This document shows, piece by piece, positions 57,301 through 64,000 of a DNA stretch of 64,000 bases. The stretch spans positions 372,001 through 436,000 of the forward strand of contig CP011265.1 of the NCBI GenBank assembly GCA_000972765.1, written 5' to 3'. Origin of the DNA: Verrucomicrobia bacterium IMCC26134. Lineage in GTDB: Bacteria; Verrucomicrobiota; Verrucomicrobiia; Opitutales; Opitutaceae. Each line of letters begins with the position of its first letter. Position 1 is the stretch's first letter. Under the pieces are notes generated by a model, which was given only the letters and a program-made list of their open reading frames with translations, was not told the DNA's origin and searched no databases. Position numbers and translations under genes: made by a program.

Positions 57301-57568
57301 CTAACGTGAGGCAGGTTGTCAGCGACAGGGCGGTGCATTTCCCCAAGTTAATCAGACGGCTGGCCGGCCAAAGCAGGCGGGCGACGAGCACCCCGCTCAA
57401 GGTGATCAACAGGAGGCCGTGGATCGGGGCCATGAAGAGGGAATTTTCGCCGAGGGGTGCGAGTTTCCATCGACCAAGTATCCATGCGACCAAGGTGAAC
57501 GCACCAACGCCGCTGCTGATGAGGGCTGCGACGAGGGCTGAAATGCGAATGGATAAACGCATTTTCAT
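54359..57568 (-). pseudogene. Large membrane sensor histidine kinase interrupted by an in-frame TAA
   Basis: Read from ATG 57568, 601 codons run to a TAA at 55765-55763. The same frame then continues without further break for 467 codons to 54359. Before the stop lie seven or eight membrane helices (to about residue 265), a periplasmic sensor region (about 270-510), another helix (LIALALILILVGVFV) and the first half of a PAS domain (LSLVMRHANDAILLFDDTLHIVEANDTAIAL). After the stop come GRTLPEMQQLTARDLSTEI, the rest of that PAS, a PAC motif, a second PAS, HisKA (SRFISVTSHEFRTPMAA) and HATPase (NLLSNAVRYSPLG, DHGIGVP, GTGLGLNIV). PAS domains usually have Tyr at the stop position (ALYG), so a one-base change TAC or TAT to TAA explains it. 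An ATG at 55744 could restart the kinase half. Confidence 0.85.
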
Positions 57569-57601
57569 CGGGAGACGGAAGAGGAGCGTCGGGTGAGGCA
57601 C

Positions 57602-57917
57602 GGCACGCAGATGTTACCGATAAGAATCTTCGGACGTATGACGGATGGGGTAGAGGCTTGCGGGGTCATTGGTAAAATACCGGCCTTTCCCGTGTTAGCA
57701 CTCACCACTCGAGCGGTAAAGCCGATATCCTAGTATCCTGTAACACCAAAAACGTCGGGGAAGTTCACTCTTTTGCTGAATGACTGTTTTGTCACAGAGA
57801 ACACCGAGGTCCTGCACCGAGCGCACAGAGGCCTGCCAAGTCACCAAAGGGCCGCCGCGTTTCCTCTGTGATCTCGGTGTCTCCAAGGGATGAAGAGGTG
57901 GCGCAAGGGAGCGCAGG
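57602..57917. repeat. Intergenic region with inverted repeat
   Basis: 316 bases without a supported gene, between the kinase start and the end of the allophanate hydrolase gene. CACCGAGCGCACAGAGG (57815-57831) and CCTCTGTGATCTCGGTG (57863-57879) are inverted, with two mismatches and a 31-nt spacer. A related unit, CACAGAGAACACCGAGG, lies at 57793-57809. It looks like a dispersed intergenic repeat and may also end the upstream transcript. Confidence 0.5.
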
Positions 57918-59585
57918 TCAGCGCGAGGCGAGATAGGCGATCCATCCGCCCAGAGCTGTGATGTCGGTGGCGCCGGCCAGGGCGGCGGGTTCGCAGAGGA
58001 AGCTTTTGGTCGAGGTGCCGTCGGCCAAGGTCGCGGTGCCGATGACCATGGGGGCGGGCACGGCGGCGACGAAGCGGCCAAAGGCTTCGGGCGTGAGGGC
58101 ATAGGTTTCGACGATGATGGGGGCTCCGGCCTCACCGGGGGCGACGCGAACCAGGCCGGGCTTGGGCGGGGTCGTGTTGGCCAGCGCGTAGAGCCGGTAG
58201 TCGGGCGAGGTCGTGGTCGAGGCGAGGAAGCGTGCGCCGAGGGCGGTGAGCTGACCGTGGAGGGGTTGGCCGCGCAGGTGGGCGCCGCAGACGGCGAGGC
58301 GGATGTCGTCTGCCGGCGCGGAGGCGGGCGCGGGTTCGCCGAGGTAGCGGGCACCGAGGGCGAGCAGGGCGCCGTCTTGCCAGGCTGGGGCGATGAAGGT
58401 GATGCCGAAGCCGGGGCCGAAGCTGTAACGACCGGCGGGCACGGTGAGGCCGCAGAGGTCGAGCAGGTTCATGAAGTTGTTGTAGCGGCCGAGATTCGAG
58501 TTGAGGCGGACCGGATCGGCGGCGAGCTCGGCGACGGTGTAGGTCGTGCCGGCGGTGGGCGCGACGAGGGCGTCCACGGTGGCGAGGATGGTGTCGGCTG
58601 CGCGGCGGAGTTCCGCGAGGCGGTAGGTGGCGCGGAAACAGTCGGCGGCGGAGGGGGCTTTGCCGCCGAGGATGATTTTGGCTACGGTGGGGTCGAGCCC
58701 GGCGGCGCGGGCGGCCTCGGGTGTGGCGGAGTGCTTTTCGATGAACTCGCCGACGGCGGCGTAGCGTTCGGCCGTCCACGGGCCCTCGTAGAGCAGGCGG
58801 GCAGCGTCGAAGAAGGCGGAGAAATCGACTTCGATGATTTCGGCACCGAGGGCGCGCAGACGATTGATCGCGGAAGCGAAGAGGGCGGGGGACTCGGTGT
58901 TACCAAACCATTCGAGCTGGTCCGTGCGGGGAATGCCGAGTTTGGGTAAAGACGACGCAAAGTAACCTATTAGGTTACTTTGCGGTTTGGGGCGGGAGAA
59001 GGGGTCGGCGGGGTCGTAACTCTGGGCGGCGGTGAGGACGCGGGCGGCGGTGGCGATATCGCGGGCGAAGATCGAGACGCAGTCGAGGCTGCGACAGGCG
59101 GGGACGACGCCGCGGGTGCTGAGGCGGCCTTTGGTGGGTTTCAGGCCGATGATGCCGTTGAAGGCGGCGGGGATGCGGCCGGAACCGGCGGTGTCGGTGC
59201 CGAGGGAGAAATCAACGAGGCCGGCGGCGACGGCGACGGCAGAGCCGCTCGAAGAGCCGCCGGAGATGTAGTCGGGGTTAAAGACGTTGCGCGGCGCACC
59301 ATGGGGCGAGCGGGTGCCGACGAGGCCGGTGGCAAACTGGTCGAGGTTGGTCTTGCCTGCGGGCAGGGCGCCGGCGGCAAGCAGGCGGGACACAACATGG
59401 GCGGACTCGGCCGGCGTATAGGCGAAGCCGGGGCAGGCGGCGGTGGTGGGGATGCCGGCGAGGTCGATGTTGTCCTTGATCGCGAAGGTGAGGCCGGAAA
59501 GGGGGCCGGTGGCGGCGGTCGTGGAGAAGCGCGTTTTTTCGGTTTCTGTAAGCGGATGAATCCAGATTGCGGTATCGGTGCGCAT
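57918..59585 (-). CDS. atzF: Allophanate hydrolase (AtzF-like, amidase signature family)
   Basis: 555 residues. The amidase core has K37 in FAIKDNIDLAG, the Gly/Ser-rich motif YISGGSSSGSAVAVAAG and nucleophile region GTDTAGSGRIPAAFNGIIGLKP (S135). The C-terminal 120 residues (LAVCGAHLRGQPLHGQLTALGARFL to the end) form the AtzF C-terminal domain. It hydrolyses allophanate to CO2 and ammonia, the second step after the biotin carboxylase encoded 6 bases upstream. An unusual feature is a palindromic element inside the gene that adds about 12 residues (RPKPQSNLIGYFA, 198-210), in a surface-like loop between DPADPFS and KLGIPR. The frame remains open and catalytic motifs are intact. Confidence 0.93.
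   Translation of the reverse strand: MRTDTAIWIHPLTETEKTRFSTTAATGPLSGLTFAIKDNIDLAGIPTTAACPGFAYTPAESAHVVSRLLAAGALPAGKTNLDQFATGLVGTRSPHGAPRNVFNPDYISGGSSSGSAVAVAAGLVDFSLGTDTAGSGRIPAAFNGIIGLKPTKGRLSTRGVVPACRSLDCVSIFARDIATAARVLTAAQSYDPADPFSRPKPQSNLIGYFASSLPKLGIPRTDQLEWFGNTESPALFASAINRLRALGAEIIEVDFSAFFDAARLLYEGPWTAERYAAVGEFIEKHSATPEAARAAGLDPTVAKIILGGKAPSAADCFRATYRLAELRRAADTILATVDALVAPTAGTTYTVAELAADPVRLNSNLGRYNNFMNLLDLCGLTVPAGRYSFGPGFGITFIAPAWQDGALLALGARYLGEPAPASAPADDIRLAVCGAHLRGQPLHGQLTALGARFLASTTTSPDYRLYALANTTPPKPGLVRVAPGEAGAPIIVETYALTPEAFGRFVAAVPAPMVIGTATLADGTSTKSFLCEPAALAGATDITALGGWIAYLASR
58957..58996. repeat. Protein-coding palindromic element, copy 1
   Basis: GCAAAGTAACCTA-T-TAGGTTACTTTGC is a perfect palindrome of 27 bases (58957-58983). 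It is followed by CGGTTTGGGGCGGG-type sequence shared with copy 2. It lies in frame within atzF and encodes PQSNLIGYFA on the minus strand, using the only reading frame of the palindrome that has no stop. Confidence 0.9.
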
Positions 59586-59591
59586 GGTGAT

Positions 59592-62500
59592 TCAGCCTTC
59601 GAGGACGATGAGGGTTTCGCCGGCGGCGACCGGGCGGCCTTCGGCGCAGCGGACCTCGCGGATCTGGCCGGCGCGGGTGGCGGAGACGGTGACTTCCATT
59701 TTCATGGATTCGAGGATCACAAGGGGCTGGCCTTCGGTGACGGTGTCGGTGGGCGAAACGAGGATTTTCCACACGTTGCCGGGGATGTGGGATGGAAGGG
59801 CGATGCAGCCTGCAGGAATGGCGGTCTCGTCGGCGGAGGAGGAGGTCTCGTCGGAGGCGGAGAAGTTGAGTTGGCCGCTGTCGACCCAGCGCTGGCGCTC
59901 GGCTTCGAAGGCGGCTTGCTGGTGGGTCTTGAAGGCGGAGATCGAGTCGGAGTTTTCGGCGAGGAAGGCTTGGTAGTCGCGGAGCTTGAAGGTGGTTTCC
60001 TCGATGCGGAGTTTTACGCGGCCTTGCGGAAAGTCTTCACGGAACTTGGTCAGCTCGGCGTTGGAGACGGGGTAGAATTTGATCTGGTCGAAGAAGCGGA
60101 GGAGCCAGGGTTTTCCGTCCACGAAGTCGGCGGTTTGTTTGTGACGGTTCCACATCTGGCAGGTGCGGCCGATGAATTGGTAGCCGCCGGGGCCTTCCAT
60201 GCCGTAAATGCAGAGGTAGGCGCCGCCGATGCCGACGGCGTTTTCGGGCGTCCAGGTGCGGGCGGGATTGTATTTCGTGGTGACGAGGCGGTGGCGCGGA
60301 TCGACGGGCGTGGCGACGGGAGCGCCGAGGTAAACGTCGCCGAGAGCGAGGACGAGGTAGCTGGCGTCGAAACAGATGCGGTAAACCTCTTCGAGATTCG
60401 GGAGATCGTTGATGCGACGGATGAATTCGAGGTTGGACGGGCACCAGGGGGCGTCCTTGCGGACGATCTGCATGTATTTGCGGATGGCGAGCAGGGTGGA
60501 CTCGTCTTCCCACGAGAGCGGGAGGTGGACGATGCGTGAGGGGACCTCGATATCGTCGATGGCGGGGAGTTCGCTTTCGGCGCGGAGGAGAATTTCGAGC
60601 AGGCGCTCCGTCGGCAGCAGTCGGTAGTCGAAGTGGACCTGGAGCGAGCGGATGCCGGGGGTGAGGTCGATGAGGCCCGGGACCTTGTGGCGTTCGAGCC
60701 AGGTTTGAAGCGCGTGAACGCGCATGCGCATGGCGATGTCGAGTTGGAGTGGGCCGTATTCGATGAGTAGGTTGGCGTCGCCTTGGCGGCGATAGACGAC
60801 GGCGGGGGCGGTGGGGCGGGAAGGAAGTGTGTGGAGGATGGCGGGCTCCGGAGCAAAGTAACCTAATAGGTTACTTTGTGTTTGGGGCGGGCGGGGTGAT
60901 TTTTTGAGGGTTTCGATTTCGGATTCCTGGGCAAAGGCGAGTTCGCGGGCGTGCTGGGCGGTGAGGGCGGTGAAGCGGACTTTGTCGCCGGGCTTGAGCT
61001 GGCCCATTTTCCAGAGCTCGGCCTGCACAATGGTGAACGGGCAGACAAAGCCGCCGCAGCTCGGGCCGTCGGGGCCGAGGATGATGGGCATGTCGCCGGT
61101 GAAATCGACCGCGCCGATGGCGTAGGCGTTGTCGTGGATGTTCGACGGATGCAGGCCGGCCTCGCCGCCGTCGCGGCGGGCCCACTCGGGTTTCGGACCG
61201 ATGAGTCGCACGCCGGTGCGGGCGGAGTTGTAGTGGACTTCGTAGGACGTGGTGAGGAGCGTCGTGATGTCCTGCTCGGTGAAGAAGTCGGGCGCGCCGT
61301 GGGGGCCGTAGAGGACGCCGATCTGCCATTCTCTGGTGAGGGGCGGCTGGATGGCGACGGGGGCGCGCAGGAGCGGGGCGTCGGTGGTGACGCCGGCGGG
61401 GGTGGAGGTGTGGACGCGGAGGACGTCGCCGGTGCGGAGGGCGCGGCCGGAGTGTCCGCCGAAGAGGCCGAGGGTGAAGGTGGACTTGCTGCCGAGGTAG
61501 TCGGGCACGTCGAAGCCGTGGCGGATGGCGAGATAGGCGCGGAGGCCGGGGCCGTCGATGGAGGCGATGCGGAGAGTCTGGCCGGTGCGGATGCGGAACG
61601 CGCGGTGTTGGGCGACGGGTTTGCCGTCGAGGGTGGCCGGCATGTGCGCGCCGGTGAGGGCGACGACGGCGGGCGTGTTGAAGCGTAGGGTGGGGCCGTT
61701 GACGGTGATCTCGAGGGCTGCGGCGGTGTCGGGGTTGCCGACGAGGCGGTTGGCGAGGCGGAAAGACAGGTTGTCCATCGGGCCGGAGGGAGGGACGCCG
61801 ACGTCCCAGTAGCCGATGCGGCCGGGGTAATCCTGCACGGTGGTTTGCGTGCCGCCCTCGAGGATCTCGAGGGTGGACGGGACGAAGGGAAGGGTGGAGA
61901 GATACTTGGTGGTGACGGAACCGTTGTGGAAACCCTCGCTGGCGATGATCTGGCGGAGGTAGGGAAGGTTGTTTTCGAGACCGTGAACGCGGGTGTCGGC
62001 GAGGGCGGAGTCGAGGCGGGCGAGGGCGTCGGCGCGGTCGGCGCCGTGGACGATGATCTTGGCGATCATGGGATCGTAGAAGGCAGAGACCTCGCTGCCG
62101 GTCTCGACCCAGGTTTCGATGCGGGCGGTTTTGGGGAAGTGGACGTCGGTGAGGGTGCCGGCGGCGGGTTGGAAGTTTTTGCCAGCGTCCTCGGCGTAGA
62201 GGCGGACCTGGATGGAAGCGCCGGTGGAGACCGGGATGTAGGAAGCGAGGTCGAGGGTGCCGGCGGCGGCGCGGATCATCCAGTCGACGAGATCGATGCC
62301 GGTGACTTCCTCGGTGACGCCGTGCTCGACCTGAAGGCGGGTGTTGACCTCGAGGAAGTAGAAGTGGCCGCTGGCGTTGTCGTAAACGAACTCGACGGTG
62401 CCGGCGTTGGTGTAGCCGGCGGCGGTGCCGAGGCGGGCGGCGCAGGCGAGCAGATCGGCGCGTTGGGCGGCGGTGAGACCCGGGGCGGGGGTTTCCTCGA

Positions 62501-63212
62501 CGACCTTTTGGTTGCGGCGCTGGACGGAGCAGTCGCGTTCGCCGAGGGCGACGACGTGGCCGTGGGAGTCGCCGAGGATCTGGACCTCGATGTGGCGGGC
62601 GTGCTCGACAAACTTTTCCAGGAAGACGCCGCCGTCCTTGAAATTGTTTTTCGCGAGACGCACGACGGACTCGAAGGCGGGGGCGAGCTCGGCGGGTTTG
62701 CGGATGAGAGACATGCCGATGCCGCCGCCGCCGCCAGTGCTCTTGAGCATGACGGGGTAGCCGATGCGGGAGGCCTCGCGTTGGGCGGTGGCGAGGTCGG
62801 GGAGGAGGTCGGTGCCGGGCAGGAGCGGGACGCCGTGGGCTTTGGCGAGGGCGCGGGCGGAGTGCTTGGGGCCGAGCTGGCGCATTTGCGCGGCGCGGGG
62901 GCCGATGAAGGCGATGCCGGCGGCTTCGCAGGCTTCGACGAAGGCCGCGTTTTCAGAGAGGAACCCGTAGCCGGGGTGGATGGCCTGGGCGCCGGTGGCT
63001 TTGGCGGCGGCGAGGATTTTTTCGGCGTCGAGATAGGATTGGGCGGCCGGGCTGGCGCCGAGGTGGACGGACTCGTCGGCCTGCGAGACGTGGAGACTGT
63101 GGCGATCGGCGTCGGAATAAACGGCGACGGAGGCGATGCCCATGTGGCGGAGCGTGCGGATGATGCGGCAGGCGATGGCGCCGCGGTTGGCGATGAGGAC
63201 TTTGGTGAACAT
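59592..63212 (-). CDS. Biotin-dependent urea/guanidine carboxylase
   Basis: 1206 residues. Domains in order: biotin carboxylase (about 1-450, MFTKVLIANRGAIACRIIRTLRHMG, the ATP-grasp loop KSTGGGGGIGMS and FLEVNTRLQVEHGVTEEV); AHS2/KipA-like carboxyltransferase half (about 460-765); AHS1/KipI-like half (about 795-1050); and a biotinyl domain with ESMKME, biotin lysine K1171. It carboxylates urea, or guanidine in relatives paired with DUF1989 proteins, to feed allophanate hydrolase. A palindromic element encodes QTQSNLLGYFAPEP near residues 777-790, exactly in the linker between the two carboxyltransferase halves. It lies 106 bases after the DUF1989 gene. KipA/KipI homology alone would mean 5-oxoprolinase, but the fusion and neighbours exclude that. 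Confidence 0.93.
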   Translation of the reverse strand: MFTKVLIANRGAIACRIIRTLRHMGIASVAVYSDADRHSLHVSQADESVHLGASPAAQSYLDAEKILAAAKATGAQAIHPGYGFLSENAAFVEACEAAGIAFIGPRAAQMRQLGPKHSARALAKAHGVPLLPGTDLLPDLATAQREASRIGYPVMLKSTGGGGGIGMSLIRKPAELAPAFESVVRLAKNNFKDGGVFLEKFVEHARHIEVQILGDSHGHVVALGERDCSVQRRNQKVVEETPAPGLTAAQRADLLACAARLGTAAGYTNAGTVEFVYDNASGHFYFLEVNTRLQVEHGVTEEVTGIDLVDWMIRAAAGTLDLASYIPVSTGASIQVRLYAEDAGKNFQPAAGTLTDVHFPKTARIETWVETGSEVSAFYDPMIAKIIVHGADRADALARLDSALADTRVHGLENNLPYLRQIIASEGFHNGSVTTKYLSTLPFVPSTLEILEGGTQTTVQDYPGRIGYWDVGVPPSGPMDNLSFRLANRLVGNPDTAAALEITVNGPTLRFNTPAVVALTGAHMPATLDGKPVAQHRAFRIRTGQTLRIASIDGPGLRAYLAIRHGFDVPDYLGSKSTFTLGLFGGHSGRALRTGDVLRVHTSTPAGVTTDAPLLRAPVAIQPPLTREWQIGVLYGPHGAPDFFTEQDITTLLTTSYEVHYNSARTGVRLIGPKPEWARRDGGEAGLHPSNIHDNAYAIGAVDFTGDMPIILGPDGPSCGGFVCPFTIVQAELWKMGQLKPGDKVRFTALTAQHARELAFAQESEIETLKKSPRPPQTQSNLLGYFAPEPAILHTLPSRPTAPAVVYRRQGDANLLIEYGPLQLDIAMRMRVHALQTWLERHKVPGLIDLTPGIRSLQVHFDYRLLPTERLLEILLRAESELPAIDDIEVPSRIVHLPLSWEDESTLLAIRKYMQIVRKDAPWCPSNLEFIRRINDLPNLEEVYRICFDASYLVLALGDVYLGAPVATPVDPRHRLVTTKYNPARTWTPENAVGIGGAYLCIYGMEGPGGYQFIGRTCQMWNRHKQTADFVDGKPWLLRFFDQIKFYPVSNAELTKFREDFPQGRVKLRIEETTFKLRDYQAFLAENSDSISAFKTHQQAAFEAERQRWVDSGQLNFSASDETSSSADETAIPAGCIALPSHIPGNVWKILVSPTDTVTEGQPLVILESMKMEVTVSATRAGQIREVRCAEGRPVAAGETLIVLEG
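60853..60891. repeat. Protein-coding palindromic element, copy 2
   Basis: CAAAGTAACCTA-A-TAGGTTACTTTG is a perfect 25-base palindrome (60854-60878), followed by TGTTTGGGGCGGG as in copy 1 with one base fewer. It lies in frame within the carboxylase gene and encodes QSNLLGYFA. Confidence 0.9.
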
Positions 63213-63318
63213 GGGAAGTAAGGTGTCGCGCGAAAGGCGCTAACGACGCGAGGTTCGGAAAAGGGTTGGGAGGATTGGGCCTTCGCGCCCTTTGCATCCT
63301 TCGCGGGATAATGGTTGG

Positions 63319-63975
63319 TCAGTTCCAGATGAGGACCTCGACGGGGGTGGGGTTCCAGCCGTTGCAGGGGTTGTTAAGCTGGGGGCAGTTGCTGATGAGG
63401 CAGACGATGTCCATGCGGGCGACCATCTCGACGTATTTGCCGGGGGAAGACACGCCGTCTGCGAATTGAAGGCCGCCCTCGGGAGTCACGGGCACGTTCA
63501 TGAAGAAGTTAATGTTGGCCGGGATGTCGCGCTTGTTGAGATCAAAGGTGGAGCCTGGCCAGGTCATGAGGCCGAGGAGAAAACTCTGGCGGCAGGAGTG
63601 CATGTGGCGCGTGCCGTGACCGTAGCGGAGCGTGTTGGCCTCGCAGGAACAGGCGCCGCCGAGGGTGTCGTGGCGACCACAGGTGTCGGCGGTGATCTCG
63701 GCGAGGACGCGGAGTTCGTTGGAGTAGAGCCTGGTGCCGGTGGTGAGGTAGATGCCGCCGTTTTCGCGGATAGTATCCTGCGCGCTGTAGCGTTCGCGGA
63801 AGTCGGTGGCCCGATAGAAGAGGGTGTCGGCGGCCTGGTTGCCCTCGAGGTCGAGGATGCGCAGCGTCTGGCCGGCTTTGATCTCGTGCATCCAGAAGTC
63901 GCCGGCGGGGATGACGCGGCGGTAGGCGGCGTCGGCCGGGGCTAGGGGAGATTCGGTGTAAATGAGGACGGACAT
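63319..63975 (-). CDS. DUF1989 urea-carboxylase-associated protein (UAAP2 / carboxyguanidine deiminase subunit-like)
   Basis: 218 residues, cytosolic. It reads [38 protein letters not shown], then [20 protein letters not shown], the cysteine-rich [29 protein letters not shown] and [23 protein letters not shown]. The ordered Cys and His fit a metal-dependent enzyme of the DUF1989 family. Such proteins usually come as a pair (UAAP1 and UAAP2). The partner is expected just upstream, beyond the right edge. In characterised systems the pair deiminates carboxyguanidine made by the carboxylase, giving allophanate. That points to guanidine rather than urea as nitrogen source here. It is upstream of, and probably co-transcribed with, the carboxylase gene. 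Confidence 0.88.
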   Translation of the reverse strand: MSVLIYTESPLAPADAAYRRVIPAGDFWMHEIKAGQTLRILDLEGNQAADTLFYRATDFRERYSAQDTIRENGGIYLTTGTRLYSNELRVLAEITADTCGRHDTLGGACSCEANTLRYGHGTRHMHSCRQSFLLGLMTWPGSTFDLNKRDIPANINFFMNVPVTPEGGLQFADGVSSPGKYVEMVARMDIVCLISNCPQLNNPCNGWNPTPVEVLIWN

Positions 63976-64000
63976 GGCAGGGGCGGAGGATTTTTTTCGC

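Noticed and set aside
58980-63221. Long plus-strand frames opposite the hydrolase and carboxylase genes (519 and 458 codons)
   Set aside because: Both are antisense to well-supported enzymes and have Gly/Ala/Glu-rich products typical of shadow frames.

Overview
The window is GC-rich, densely coded chromosomal DNA from a Gram-negative bacterium. The best guess is Verrucomicrobiota, close to Opitutaceae. The signs are a PEP-CTERM sorting signal on a secreted protease, a sulfatase with YHYH and phosphoesterase neighbours, outer-membrane porins and TonB uptake, a GH67 glucuronidase, and strong G+C bias with AT-rich regulatory gaps. This placement is an inference; no rRNA is present.

Layout. 1-10.4 kb is housekeeping: the tail of a LacI-type regulator, tRNA-Leu(CAG), a stub LysR protein, helicase hrpA, transaldolase, a CCA-adding enzyme, a DUF423 membrane protein, a TorF-like porin and the rplM-rpsI operon. 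10.4-13 kb holds a transposase remnant, about 800 bases without a gene, and a REC-GGDEF diguanylate cyclase. 13-23.2 kb is a cellulose operon on the minus strand, bcsA-bcsB-bcsZ-bcsC, followed 22 bases later by a REC-PAS-GGDEF-EAL gene; BcsA carries an intact PilZ c-di-GMP site. 23.9-33.6 kb is secretory: a PEP-CTERM subtilase, then a minus-strand operon (YHYH/PEBP fusion, Tat-exported metallophosphoesterase, sulfatase) divergent from a two-component system. 33.6-37.5 kb holds an HlyD/ATPase/ABC-2 permease exporter and an inositol-monophosphatase-family enzyme.

37.6-46.6 kb is a B12 region. Methionine synthase is split into two ORFs at its inter-domain linker. Divergent from it is a B12 uptake operon (btuB-F-C-D) preceded by a cobalamin riboswitch with a terminator hairpin. 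A 32-codon stub ORF is coupled to the end of btuD. Next comes a GH67 alpha-glucuronidase bracketed by imperfect direct repeats of about 65 bp. 49-57.6 kb has a GNAT/FemAB-like protein, recQ, a palindromic mini-element, a secreted cyclophilin, a REC-kinase protein and a large sensor kinase interrupted by one in-frame TAA. 57.9-64 kb is a urea/guanidine carboxylase - allophanate hydrolase operon with a DUF1989 protein.

The most unusual signal is a near-perfect 25-27 bp palindrome present twice in the window. Both copies lie in frame inside coding sequence, one in the allophanate hydrolase and one in the adjacent carboxylase, and both encode the same peptide core (QSNL[I/L]GYFA). This resembles protein-coding palindromic elements known from Rickettsia.
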